Shown piece after piece: positions 37,931-64,000 of a stretch of DNA of 64,000 bases. Source of the stretch: Zingiber officinale. Taxonomy: Eukaryota > Streptophyta > Magnoliopsida > Zingiberales > Zingiberaceae. A model generated the notes under the pieces. The model saw only the letters and a list, made by a program, of their open reading frames with translations. It had not been told where the DNA came from and did no database searches. Each line of letters begins with the position of its first letter. Position 1 is the first letter of the stretch. The stretch is from contig NC_055987.1 in the NCBI RefSeq assembly GCF_018446385.1, positions 10,501,705 through 10,565,704 of the forward strand. The letters run 5' to 3'. The translations under genes were made by a program, and so were the position numbers.

Positions 37931-38552
37931 TGTTGGTGCAATTGACCTCTAGGGTTTCGATGTTTGACAATTGACCAAGGGTTGACTCAAACAGGACTTG
38001 ATGTTTGGGAGAGAGAAGTCTAGTCAAAACTAGATGACTAGCAAAGGTAAGTCCTAACCTGAGGTCCGGGCGCCCGGAATGGATCCGAGCGCTCGGAAGC
38101 AAACTTTATCCATTCCGTGCGTCGACACATGGAGCTTTGTGATTGACTCGGCTACGTCATATTCAGGACGCCCGAAAGGATTTAGGCGCCCGAACCTCCT
38201 ATATAAGGAGGGTAAAGGCTGGAGTTAAGACAACAATGAAAGATCTACTCTTCTGTGCTCCTGCGACATTACGAAAGCTCTCCGACAAAAGTGTTAATTC
38301 TGTTTTTATTTATTGTCGGCTTTCTTTTTCGCTAATTAATTCCTGTACTTAGTTTGTAATAATCTTTCGAATTATTCATGATTGCCCATCGAAAGCACCC
38401 TTGTGTGCGGGCCTTGGAGTAGGAGTCACCAAAGGCTCCAAACCAAGTAAATCATTGTGTCTACTTTGGCTTAATTATTTTCCGCTGTGCGCTTACTCTA
38501 CGAGAATTCTTTTATCGATATTCACCCCCCTTATCGAATTCACGATCCAACA
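37931..38552 (+). repeat. 3' LTR of the SIRE-like derivative
   Basis: Begins TGTTGGTGCAATTGACC directly after the polypurine tract and ends ..cacgatccaaca at 38552. It shares the start, the promoter region (ctatataaggagggtaaagg, about 38199-38218) and the end with the LTR at 31836, but is about half as long. Confidence 0.8.
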
Positions 38553-38559
38553 AATGCGG

Positions 38560-39420
38560 TGATAAAAGGGGGCCCACCAAGAATGGGTCAAAGGTGGAGA
38601 TAGCAGTCGACGTGGAGGTTAAAGTTAAGACGGTTAACGCCAAAGAACCAACGGGCCTACCAAAATTGGCCGAGTGGAAGTTGACACTAACTGTCGATCG
38701 GGCCTGAAGGATCCGATCGGCCAGGTGGCTCATCTGAGTAAATCGCTTGTCCGGCCAGGGATACTATAGAAAGAACATTAGATGTTCATAACTGACTAAG
38801 TGAAGGTTATGCCAACTAGAGCGCCTGTCCGGTCGAGCAAGAGACAGTCTACTGAACTAAGGTACTACAGAGAAGAGCAGTTGAAATCGACCGGGCGGGG
38901 AATCCCGACTAAGTGGCTTCCTCGCTCGGCCAAACAGTGAGATCCCTCTTATATCTCATAACATCCCTCTAGGAGGTAATGTCGTTGACAACAAGGCATG
39001 GTCAACAGACAAATCGTATGATGAAAGCTTCTACTATCATGTCAAAGATTTGTATACCCTGTTAAGGTATGGTATCGATACACTTTTCTGACATGTCTTT
39101 TCATAGGACGATCGGGAAAACGTGTTCGCACCTTGAGGAGCGTGCACGTCGCCTACTAGAGCACTATATAAAGGGGGGTCCATGCACCAACAGAGGTATA
39201 TGATATATGTTATTTGTGCTCGTGCTCTCACTATTACTACATTACTCCATCTTTCTACCATTCCGGTACTAACTTGAGCGTCGGAAGGTTAATGCCAGAG
39301 GCCCTTTCCCTAACCCCGTACTGACATTCTTTGTGTTGCAGATCGAAGTAGAGTCTTCACACAGTCAACCAAGGAGTTCAATCCCCAACTAGTCTTCTTC
39401 ATTGTTTTCGGACAGAATCA
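38560..39420 (+). repeat. Probable solo LTR of a Ty3/gypsy-like element
   Basis: Sequence from tgataaaagggggccc to gttttcggacagaatca has TG..CA limits, gypsy-like GC phrases (gatcggcc, tgtccggcc), a TATA-like ctatataaagggggg near 39163-39177 and a CT-rich region with a poly(A)-site-like tail. No internal region adjoins it. I found no matching target duplication, so the ends are provisional. Confidence 0.5.
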
Positions 39421-40023
39421 TACGTCATAGTTAGAGATCGAGCTACGAGTACTTAAGTGATAATTTAAATATTTTACTATGATACCATAGTCCTGGGGCA
39501 CCAATCTACTAAATAAGTAGATTGAAGAGGAGCCTTTAGTGTAAAATTATTGCCGTGATTTTGTGGTCATAGATTTCAGCCATGGAAATAATTTCAAAAA
39601 GAAAAATTAATTAAATCTATAATGAACTGAAAAATCAAAGATAACTTGAGGAAAAAGTTTAGTTAGGGTGTGATTTGGTAAACAACCACGATGGTAAACT
39701 CTCATAGATATTGAATAGAAATATAGTACGAGATAAATCTATATCTCGTCAAATAAAATGCAAACGCTGAATCTTTTATATCTATATTAACATTAGAATA
39801 TTATAGACGACCATATTTAGCCGAAATGTAAAATAGGATATTTTTCACATTTTTTAAATCAAAATTCTGAAAGGATCGAATATAGTCTAGAGCATGCAAT
39901 AAAATGCAAACGCTGTACGATGGCAGCTACCACAACTATTATTACCGAATTGAAATTGTCGTTAGATACATCGAGATTTTAAAATAGATATTGTGAATCT
40001 AATTCATGGAATCTTGTAACTAA
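39421..40023. other. Intergenic DNA 3' of the zinc-finger gene
   Basis: AT-rich; 39428-39500 resembles 31320-31390, so part is probably an old dispersed repeat. The right part would be the zinc-finger 3' UTR. Confidence 0.4.
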
Positions 40024-40497
40024 TTAAACGAACAATTCCAGGAGCTGGCAAGAACTTGCGCTCTTCCGCACCACATCGAACATGTTGACCTCCAAAGGAG
40101 CCACCCCAAACTCCTCCACCTCCCTCCTCTCCTCCTTCCTCCACCCACCGGTGACCTTGTGACGGCGCATGTGGCCGCCCAAGGCTTGCCCCATTGTGAA
40201 CCTCGCCCCGCACACCGTGCATTGGTGGAGCACAACGCCACCCTTCACCGGCCGGGCTGCCTTCTGGTTGACGCCGCGCATATGGCTGGTCCGGTGGCCG
40301 CCCAACGCTTGGAATGTCGCGAAGCGGAGGTGGCACGTCTTGCACTCGAACATACCGTCATCGTCGTGGGCTGCCTTCTTCCGCTTCCTCTGCAGCTTCG
40401 CCTGGTGCACTTGAATACCATCGTCACCGGAGATCAATAGCTCTAGGTCGAGATTACACTCCGGAATCGTTTCATGATCTGCTGAACTAGGCTTCAT
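40024..40497 (-). CDS. C2H2 zinc-finger transcription repressor (ZAT-like), intronless
   Basis: A single open frame of 157 aa from ATG at 40497 to TAA at 40024. It has two plant-specific C2H2 fingers, each with the QALGGH signature: C52/C55/H68/H72 and C93/C96/H109/H113, separated by a 20-residue linker. This is the ZAT layout, in which QALGGH helices bind A(G/C)T-type sites. A basic patch QRKRKKAA (36-43) is a likely nuclear signal. LDLELL at 16-21 fits an LxLxL EAR repression motif, placed at the N-terminus, whereas ZAT proteins usually also have a DLN box near the C-terminus, which I do not see. Lack of introns and short length are normal for the family. Members act in stress and hormone responses; the specific role here is unknown. 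Confidence 0.9.
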   Translation of the reverse strand: MKPSSADHETIPECNLDLELLISGDDGIQVHQAKLQRKRKKAAHDDDGMFECKTCHLRFATFQALGGHRTSHMRGVNQKAARPVKGGVVLHQCTVCGARFTMGQALGGHMRRHKVTGGWRKEERREVEEFGVAPLEVNMFDVVRKSASSCQLLELFV

Positions 40498-42662
40498 CCT
40501 TGTAATTTGATTGCAACTGAATTAATAGCCGGAATGGACGACTACATATATTCCGATGCATACGCGGAGTCAATCATCTAAGTCGACGTTGGCCCGTGAG
40601 GACAGACACAAATAAATTCTTAGGAAGTTTCACGGTATACTTACTGGTTGTAGATAAAGACTACACGTAACGAATCCTGAGTCATGCTATGAAATTTCGA
40701 CACTAATTAAATGTCTGAAAAACATAGCATTGACTGAACGATACTCACGGCTTAGTCGGTTCAAAAAATTCAAATTATTAAAAAACAATAATGTAATATA
40801 TTTAAAAACTTGAGCTTGAGGCATTAGACTTCGTCCAGTCTCCGCGTGTAATCCTGGCGTCATCTTCATCATCGACGATGAGGTCAGCAGCCAAATGGAT
40901 AAGAGAGTCATCCTTCAAATATTCTAATAAATCAGATTATTTGAAGACAGTTTTGGACTGGGAAAGCATGGGGGATAGAACTAGTCATAGTCTACCAACC
41001 ACAAAGAATTGTTTTGATAGCCACACCGCACATGCTCATGCTTAAAAGGTTGCAAACGTCACAGATATGACATCATTTGTAATCTTATTTTATTTTTCAT
41101 AATTGACCCCAAAATAATCTATGGACTCCTATTGTCCGGCAAGCTCTCTGAACCATCCTTCGATCTTCAATCAAGTTTAAACAAAAGGAATTACTTCTGT
41201 AAAGATGGAAATAAAAAAAGCAGCTGATCTTACAATTTTCAATCTAATAATCTCCTTGATTCACTTTATTGCATGATCTTACAAAGTTACAATCTTATGT
41301 TATTAGTTATGATACATACTAAAATTATAAATTTACTTGATAAATATTTAATTTAAATTAATAAATCTTAATAAATGATCTTTTACCTTGGATTTCAGAG
41401 TGAACTAGTGATTTCAACAACAATCACTAAGCTTAAGGATGTGAACTTCCCCAAAAAGTCCACAAAAGACTTTGACCTATCTTCTACTCTCCTCAATGTA
41501 TATCTCATATTAGATTCTCAATCCTTGGGCTCAATTGCATTCCATAAGGAAAAGTAGCAAGAAAAATCTACTCGTCAACACCTCTACCAATCAAGTTAGA
41601 AAATTCATACCGACCTTACTCAGGAAACTAGATTATTTTTTCCTGAACTTTAGGTTGAAATGAGTTTCAGATCATTTTATCAAGTATCCAATAACTTTAA
41701 TCTGGTTTTCTATATGATTCTCATAGTACATATTTTCATGTGAAATATTTTTTGAGTCCCAATCGAAGCCAACAAAAGGCATCCATCTCTCTCCATTTGC
41801 TTGCCTAATCTTCAACCTCTCTAATCAATGCATCACCCTTATTGAGGAAGATTGCAGGTTACAGCACGACCGCAGCTTGAGTTGTTTGTGCGCAAGACTT
41901 TCAACTGGCCGTCGCTTCCTTCCAAGCTCTCGGCGGCCACCGGGCAAGCCACAAGAGAGACCCAAGCTGATCGCAAAGATGATCACAGCAGAGACGACAA
42001 GTCGAGTCCGCAAATGGGCAGACATGGTGAGGCCATATGAGGTGGCACAGTTCAAATGAAATCTCTTTATTATTTTTTTTCACATTTTTTGTATTTAAAA
42101 TATAAAAACATATTTGTTGCACACTATTGTATAACATAACATTCTTTGCATAAGGATATCGATTCTTCATTCCTTCTTATATATATATATATATATATAA
42201 ACAACACCTTTCAAAATCAAGATGCAAATGCGTTAGAATATCTATTCTGTTATCTTTCAGAAGCCTAAGCAAAAACAATAATATGACGGCACAACAAACA
42301 GCAGCAGAAAGGCAAACAATTTGATATTTCATTTCAAACGTAAATACAGCAGAAGACAATGGACTGAATTAGTAAAATAATATGCTCTTATCCTGTAAAA
42401 TCTGTGGCAAAGGACAACTTACCTGACAGCCTGGGAAATCATACATACTAAGAACACTGGTTTCATAAACACAATAGAGCAGGAACTGGAGGTTTGCCAT
42501 CCCCTAGCACAGATAAACGTGGCATCAGTTCTCCGAGCTAAAATTACAAGCACCTAGACCTCATGTTCCATTATGTTCAGACCATACAAGTCATATTACC
42601 TATAACAAGCAAATTAGATCCCAATTTAATCCAATTCATCATTGGTGGCACTTTGATTGATC
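40498..42662. promoter_or_regulatory. Zinc-finger promoter region and intergenic DNA to the RABE1 3' UTR
   Basis: The zinc-finger 5' region should lie just above 40497; a TATA-like acatatatt at about 40545-40553 (minus-strand gene) is a candidate. The middle is AT-rich with a (TA)11 tract at 42179-42199. A less AT-rich island at 41850-42055 is open in two frames but matched nothing I know. The RABE1 3' UTR probably begins right of about 42400. Confidence 0.4.
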
Positions 42663-57865
<15,203 letters not shown>

Positions 57866-59334
57866 TGTGGCACACAGGTTTAATGCCTCACAGACGATAA
57901 GAAAACGATCGAACAATCACGGGCAACTACTATGAATCAATAGAACTGCGATACAGGAACAAGATCCAGCCAAGCAATCTGCTGGAAACAGAGGAAAAAT
58001 CCCAACCGATCAAGACGAACCCAAATAGCAGAAAAGGAAAATGAAGGAAAAGCTTACATGACTCGTCGATTTGTAACAGACGGCCAAGTAGAAGGTTTCA
58101 AGATCTCGGCGCTCTCTCTTTCGCTCTCTGGCCATAAGAGGTCTTGCGAGAAAGAGTCAGAAAACCACTGAATCGAACTATATACATACGTTCGATTTCA
58201 ATTCAGACTCGAATTGTCACCCTCTTTCTCTTTTGATATGTCCTTACCGTTATCTACCCGAGTTTTTATTGGAAGGATCAGCGGGACCCGTTCGGATGTG
58301 TTCGTGATGCTGCAGTTCCTAAATACCGACGGGTGACTCTAAATTCATCCGCGGTACAACAATGTGCATACGCATGACTTGAAATAGAATGACTCCGCCG
58401 TAATCGCCAACGCGTTCTCCCATTTCGGTTTTATTTGTCGAAATTCGAAAACAGATTGTTGTGATATCAACAAGATATGAGAAAATGTTTCTAGAAAGTT
58501 TATGCCTAAAAAATGAACTGTAGATTCCTCTACAACCAAAAAAATTGTTTTTCCATATATTTCGTAAAAAAATTTAAAAAAGATAACTATATCAAAAGAA
58601 TAGAATTTGTATAATAATAAGGTTATTGTAACAACTTGGAAGTATAACAAACAGCGCAATTAGCTGTCTGATCGACTCTATACGAATAATTATGTCTGAA
58701 GTTTATATCCTCAAATAAGATAATTGAGGGAGTTTATCTACCGATCCAAACACAAATAGTTTGATTGCAATTTGCAACGCATTGTTTTTGGCATAATATC
58801 TTACAGTAAACTGTCTGCTAGATACTCCATAATATATAAACGAAAAAAGGAATATTGACCCAGATAGATATTATGGAAGATTCAGACTTGTACAACTACG
58901 TTTCAATCCAAAATGATCAACCACTTGGAATAGTCTTAAATTGGAGCAAACTTCTCATTTTCAACACAGCTCTGATTCCACTTTAACACGTATATCTCAC
59001 TCCAATTGAAAATTCAAATTGATTAACCACTTAGATAGGGAAGATAAAATATTTATAGGTTAACAACTGTCTTAAAATTTTTAGTTTGAAGTTTGCTCTT
59101 TCTCAACAACAGGCAGCATAGATCAAGTGGCAACAGCTAAACAAATTCCCATATCCAATATACAGGAGTGCTCGCACCGATTTCTTGCAAACAAACAAAA
59201 ATTCCAGCGGGCAACATAACCGGAGACAGGTGGTTCTTAAACCTCCATCTTCCTCTTAGAAAATTTAGCAATAAAAAATATTACATCAGCAGTTTGATTC
59301 TAGTATAGATGTGCAAGTACAAAGCTGCAACAGT
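57866..59334. promoter_or_regulatory. RABE1 5' UTR, promoter region and SEC14 3' flank
   Basis: The RABE1 leader probably has an intron: a good minus-strand donor (cat/gtaagc) at about 58057, with an acceptor near 57888. A CT-rich leader (ctctctctttcgctctctgg, 58113-58132) fits a plant 5' UTR. Above about 58200 the sequence is AT-rich and holds both the RABE1 promoter and, near 59.3 kb, the 3' UTR of the SEC14-like gene. The two genes point the same way. Confidence 0.5.
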
Positions 59335-62300
59335 TCATATTAGCAGTGATGCACTAGATTCAGGATCATGCATACCAGCCAGAAATGCAACTAAAACACA
59401 CAGCATGAGCAAGGCTACGATTGCAGCTCTCAGAACAGAGTGGCAAGTATCACTAAAAGCAAATTCAGACAATGGGTAATCATCATCAGCTAGCTCAACT
59501 TCTAAAGTATTTGCACTACGTTGACTACTTTCAGCCATTAGCTGAGGAAACCAGCCAGAACGAACTCTCTCGCACTTTGAACAAGTGCAATCACCTCCTA
59601 GGAAAGCGGGAATGCTTTGTACGTACTCAGATAAAACCTTCTGGTATGAATCTCCCTCAATGCGTAATTTTTTTCGAGTTGCAGGCTTCAATAACTATAA
59701 AACCGAAGCAATGGAAAATAATAAATTATACGAGCATACTGTTAAAAAAATCAGAAATGAAAATTTCAAGTCAAGGAAATTGTCAAATTATTTGAAGCTG
59801 AATTACTAGTTCCTGTAATCTATCACGAGGGAACTTGCGAGCTCTTTTTTGTTGGTTGGCAGAGGATGGTTGTATACAAACACTTTATTATCGTCCCGTA
59901 TAATCAAAAACCGAAGTAATACAAATGTAAGTACATTATCCATAAAACATCATCAGAATTCAAGCCACCTTGGTAGTAACCAATCCGTAATTCCTTTCAG
60001 GCAAACTTGTTTGCTGCTCATCCTTCAGGATAACCTGTTTCCTTCAAGTAACAGGTTAAGAGATTTTTTTCATTGAAACAATGAATTGACCTTTCAATAT
60101 TTTAATGGTGACCAATCATTGATCGGTATGATTTAACATATCTCTTAGTAACACGATAGTTACTTATTGATTACTCTGTTGATGAGTTTAACTGAATCAA
60201 CTGCTCATCCAGGATTTAGGGTTTGTTCCAGGAGAATAAATTAGCTGGATAGGAGAGATAAGACCATAGTTTTTGTCCAGAGAGTAAATTGATTTGTTCC
60301 ATTATTGATCCAAATGCTTCCATTTTTCCTGTCAAAGAGAATAAAATTGCTTGAGCCCATTGCTTATATTAATGATACCACAATTTTTTTTGTTGATCCA
60401 ATTTGCTTCGAGTCTTAACATATAGTCATACCTACCAAGTTAAACCCAGATAACCTCAACCCTCACCCACCTCCTTGTGAATGGCCGCTGCACTCTCCCA
60501 CCAAATTTCCTTCAAATTGTGAACCTGCAAAACAACTGGCCAGTCTGGCCCTTCCCCTCTGCTCTGTCCCCTCATCCACCTTTTGGAGCCTCTGCACTTA
60601 TTTCAATCAAGCAGCAGTGTGACAGGCAGCCACCATCACCAAGCAGCGAATCTTTCTCCTTACAGCAACCAGTCCAACAAGTAAAAAGAGCCAAAATCTC
60701 ATTCTTCTTCCTATGAATTAGGGAGCAGCAGTCCCTTGTGCAACTTTTCCCAAGCCTCACCTCTTGAGCCATCAAGAGAGAGAAAAACAGTGGTCTTCCT
60801 CAGTGGGGATCCTCCCTATTCGTCCAGTGTTGTAACCAACACCTGCCTCCTTCCTATGAGGGCAGTAGGCAAAGACCCCCTGTTTCCCTTCACGAGCAGT
60901 GAGTGCTCCATTAACTCTGGTCCATGGAAAAGAACATCAGAGAGCCTTGTGTACCCTTTGCCTTGGTCTAGCAGTTAAACATTCAGCGTCTACCTCACGA
61001 GATCTTGGTAACTCAGTTTTTAAGATTTCATTTTTGATGCGTTTCAATTTTCTTCTTGTGTTACCTCCCCTTTATCTGTTGCTTTAACTTGTCTGGGTAT
61101 CATCTAGTAACTAACATCAGACTATATGACCTTAGAGATGTGGATCCGTGATAGTTAGATGCTGTTTAATTGATCTTTGATTGAAGATCACAAGCTTATA
61201 GAGTTTTAGAATGATAACGGAGGCAACCTTTTTGGTTGATAAGAGTGATGCATACACTTTTATGATATAGCATGAGGTCCCCAATAGTTGACATAGAGGT
61301 TTAAGATAGAGTTTGACAAATCTTACAATAGACAAACATGAGATATTATGATATATCTGGAGTTACCCTTCTTATTTGTATACTTGTCTATCTTTTGTGT
61401 TTGATTACTTCTGGAGGCTCTCCTACCCATTTTACTTTACTGACACTCCTATGTTTATATTTGCCTTCAGATCAGCCAAAGGCTGATAGGGATGCTGAGT
61501 TCGGTTATTAAGCATATTATACAGGAGCAAATATACAAAAGCCCAAGTACTGACAAAAAGAAAATGAGAATGCTGGTATATAGGGTTCACTCAAACATAA
61601 GCAAATGCACCTAGGGCACCAGACCAAAGTATAATTGGGATTCTAGGTACTACCACTAAACATATATTTATTTATGTATTTCTATTTTTGAGTTTCAGTA
61701 AGATCAAAGATAGTGGATATGGAATTGGTTTAAAAGAAAATCAACACTGATAGAGAAGCAAGCATCCGTCAAACCTAGTGATATTGCATCTAATAGTCTA
61801 CATCAAATTGATTATACTTTTATCAAATGCACCTAGGGCACCACAGACCATAAGTATAATTGAGCTTCTGGGTGCTACCACTAAACATATATTTATTTAT
61901 ATATATATATATTTTTTTTTCTAATTTTGAGTTTCAGTAAGATCAAAGATAGTGGATATGGAATTGGTTTAAAAGAAAATCAACACCGGTAGAGGAAGCA
62001 AGCATACGTCGAACCTAGTGATATTGCATCTATAGTCTACGTCAAATTGATTATTTTATCAAATGCACCTAGGGCACCAGACCATAAGTATAATAGGGAT
62101 TCTGGATACTACCACTAAACATATATTTAATTATTTTTTTCTATTTTTGAGTTTCAGTAAGATCAAAGATAGTGGATATGGAATTGGTTTAAAAGAAAAT
62201 CAACACAGATAGAGAAGCAAGCAAATGTCAAACCTAATGATATTGCATCTAATCGTCTACATCAAATTGATTTGACTTTTATCATGCCATGTGAAATATT

Positions 62301-64000
62301 TGACTATTAAAAGAAAAAAAGGCAGCCTGGTGCATAGGGCTGTAAATGAACCAAGCGTTCGTGAACAAACTTAGTGTTCGGATTGATAAGAGCTTGTTTA
62401 TGTTCGTTCAATATACATAAGATAAATTAAACAAACAAGCTTGAACAGCTCGTTAAGCTAAACAAACAAGATTGAATACATATGTGTTCAGCTCGTTAAC
62501 GTTTGTGAACAACATTCGTGAACAATGTTCATGAACAACGTTCATGAACAATGTTCACGAACCGTATTCATTAATAAAACTCTTTTCAATATGCTAAATA
62601 AATAATAAAATAAAATAAAATAAATAAATAAATTTAAATTATCAAGCTCAATAATCAATCAAACAACTAAAAGTTTCAAACAATCAAACAAATTGAGAGT
62701 TTGATAACATCTAAACGAACCAAGCTCGAACCAAGCTCAAGCCAAGCTTGAATTGAGAGCTTGATAACATCTAAATGAACCAAGCTCAAGCCAAGCTTCA
62801 AACAAGCTCAAGCTTATAAAAAATAAATCAAGTCAAGCTTGACCTCTCGTTTCAAAAGCTTGGTTCATTTTAAGCTCGGCTCGGCCCAACTCAGTTACCT
62901 TATCAAACAAGCTTGAACACCCCAAAGCTCAGCTTGGCTCGGCTTGTTTACAACCCTACTGGTGCATGAAGCTCCTGCTAATACAGGGCCCGAGGGAAAG
63001 GTCTGCTTTACAAGAGGCTATTTTTGACACTTGAACCCGTGACCTCTAGGTCACACGGCAACAACTTTACCGTTGCGCCAAAGCTCCCTTTCCTGAAATA
63101 TTTGACTATTAGAGTCAAGAAATTAGTTATATCTACTAAAAATGACAATTAATTATTTTGGCATTGGCATTCAGGAAACCTAATAAGAAATATTGATCTG
63201 TAGAGATACAGACAAAAAGACCTGAAAAGAAGGCCAAAACTTACTTGAATAATTGTCTGAGCAAGAACTCGAACAACTGGAGGAAGACGTATCACAAATA
63301 AAGATCCAAGTCTGTTGGGATAGTGATCTTGTACAAGATTTGAGCAGTATCTCATCAATTGCATAGGGAATTTGAATGGAGAGATTCCTTCACAGTCCAT
63401 TATGACAGTAATATAACCATCTCCATCCTTGATCAAACGCAGGACCCCATGTTCTATTTGAGAAACTGCAGAATACCCAAATGAAACCACAAGATAACAT
63501 AGAGTGAGCCAAAAACCTTTACTGCTAAAGATATAACGATTACAAAAATAAACAGCAAATTTTATAGGATAACATCAAACTTAAGGAAGAGGATTTTTGA
63601 CATAACTAAGTTTTTCTAATAACAATTAACCTAAAATTTCAAATAATTGAGTCTTTCCTAACCAGGTTTGTTGCACTTGTGATATGAATTTTATGCATTA
63701 TTCCACATCCATGCGGATTACAGACACAAAAATTGTTTGTTCAATCTGTCCTATTACATAACAGAAAACCTAGATAACAATAAATATATAATTAACAAAA
63801 TCAGATAATGCAACAAAGAAAGAAATGCAGGATACTTATTACTAGAAAAATAAAAAGAGAGAAATAGATCCATACCCACAGCTTGAGCAAATTGTGGCCT
63901 TTCATGAGGCCTTAAACTAGAACATGCAAGTCCAAGACGAATGATAAGGCAAGGACGAAGCATCACATCAAGTTCATGCCAAAAGACCAAATGTGACCAC
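59335..64000 (-). CDS. SEC14-like CRAL-TRIO lipid-transfer protein with C-terminal membrane segment (partial)
   Basis: Three exons are visible, in gene order: from beyond 64000 to 63876, 63245-63465, and 59335-59694 with stop TGA at 59337-59335. Phases agree. The first exon carries LRPCLIIRLGLACSSL..ERPQFAQAV. The second carries the lipid-binding core GYITVIMDCEGISPFKFPMQ and PNRLGSLFVIRLPPVVRVLA. The third carries LLKPATRKKLRIEG and AFLGGDCTC, the usual end of the CRAL-TRIO fold. This family moves phosphatidylinositol or other hydrophobic ligands between membranes. After the domain come about 35 mostly polar residues and a hydrophobic segment (about 22 residues, AAIVALLMLCVLVAFLAGM), which suggests tail anchoring. 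The 5' exons lie outside the window. The 3.5 kb intron 59695-63244 is full of repeats. Confidence 0.88.
59695..61601. other. SEC14-like gene intron, acceptor-proximal part
   Basis: No domain or RNA gene recognised. The stretch 60470-61000 is less AT-rich and open for up to 80 codons, but these frames have no family resemblance and lie in the intron between two well-matched exons. Confidence 0.45.
61602..62283. repeat. Three-fold tandem repeat of about 230 bp in the SEC14 intron
   Basis: Copies start at 61602, 61824 and 62060, each opening caaatgcacctagggcacca and containing accactaaacatatattta, gatcaaagatagtggatatg and gatattgcatcta. Units are 222, 236 and about 224 bp, with a few percent divergence. 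Noncoding. Confidence 0.93.
62310..63093 (-). mobile_element. Au-type SINE, interrupted by a hAT MITE
   Basis: The minus strand from 63093 reads gggagctttggcgcaacgg, the box B part gtcacgggttcaagtgtc and the Au tail phrases; the 3' end with its T-run lies at 62310-62334. The duplication tgaaatatttgactatta (18 bp) flanks it at 62292-62309 and 63094-63111. SINE sequence is 62310-62334 plus about 62967-63093; the middle is the MITE. Confidence 0.88.
62335..62958. mobile_element. hAT-type MITE inserted in the SINE, TSD ctggtgca
   Basis: Ends TAGGGCTGTAAATGAACCAAGC at the left and GGCTTGTTTACAACCCTA at the right form inverted repeats with a few mismatches. The 8-bp duplication ctggtgca is at 62327-62334 and 62959-62966. 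624 bp and noncoding, with runs of gttcatgaacaa palindromes (62500-62565) and duplicated accaagctcaagccaagctt modules. Confidence 0.9.

Noticed and set aside
40159-40440. Open frames on the plus strand over the zinc-finger gene
   Set aside because: Antisense shadows of a GC-rich exon; they have no family resemblance, whereas the minus frame has two perfect QALGGH fingers.
41850-42055. Coding-like island between the zinc-finger and RABE1 genes
   Set aside because: Two frames are open for about 60 codons, but I recognise no family, splice context or start context. Left as intergenic.
60477-61087. Possible small gene in the SEC14 intron
   Set aside because: Short frames with no homology that I can see, lying between two exons of one CRAL-TRIO domain.

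Overview
This window is nuclear DNA from a flowering plant. The host genes have introns in positions usual for plants: a plant NADPH oxidase (RBOH), a 377-residue plant actin, a RabE GTPase and a QALGGH zinc finger. The rest is mostly Angela-, SIRE- and Tat-type LTR retrotransposons, Au-type SINEs and hAT MITEs. The style of the elements and the RBOH sequence suggest a monocot, possibly of the ginger/banana order. That placement is inference; no marker here proves it.

Layout from left to right. 1-6762: an old Ty1/copia (Angela-like) element on the minus strand, running off the left edge, with a 2.4 kb LTR. 6763 to about 11600: a reduced Ty3/gypsy (Tat-like) element on the minus strand whose body is more than 2.5 kb of three minisatellite families. 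11611-14871: AT-rich inverted repeats, a hAT MITE with an 8-bp target duplication, and a fold-back MITE. 16039-23708: two intact host genes on the plus strand, RBOH (15 exons, 845 aa) and actin (four coding exons plus a leader intron). 24485-31275: a broken but complete-length Ty1/copia element with matching target duplications, carrying a solo LTR inside its left LTR. 31836-38552: a SIRE-like element whose interior is 3 kb of degenerate AT-rich repeats and a (TA)n tract. 38560-39420: a probable gypsy solo LTR. 40024-40497: an intronless C2H2 zinc-finger repressor gene on the minus strand. 42663-57865: a RABE1 gene on the minus strand. 59335 to beyond 64000: a SEC14/CRAL-TRIO gene on the minus strand, 5' end outside the window.

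The most notable structure is the RABE1 gene. All eight coding exons can be placed and keep frame to give the family's usual 216 residues. Its first intron is about 13.6 kb because a 10.9 kb Tat-type Ty3/gypsy element (45430-56331, TSD tgact) landed in it, inside an older copia relic. That element carries an antisense extra ORF and, within its gag region, a copia solo LTR. The same intron also holds an Au SINE with a perfect 19-bp target duplication. The neighbouring SEC14 gene has a 3.5 kb intron with a three-fold tandem repeat and a SINE split by a hAT MITE.

The five host genes do not form an operon or an evident pathway. They are ordinary gene islands (oxidative burst, cytoskeleton, stress-type transcription repression, vesicle traffic, lipid transfer) separated by nested retrotransposons. 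I did not find a convincing undescribed system. The best leads are structural: nested insertions in introns, and minisatellites shared between Tat elements.
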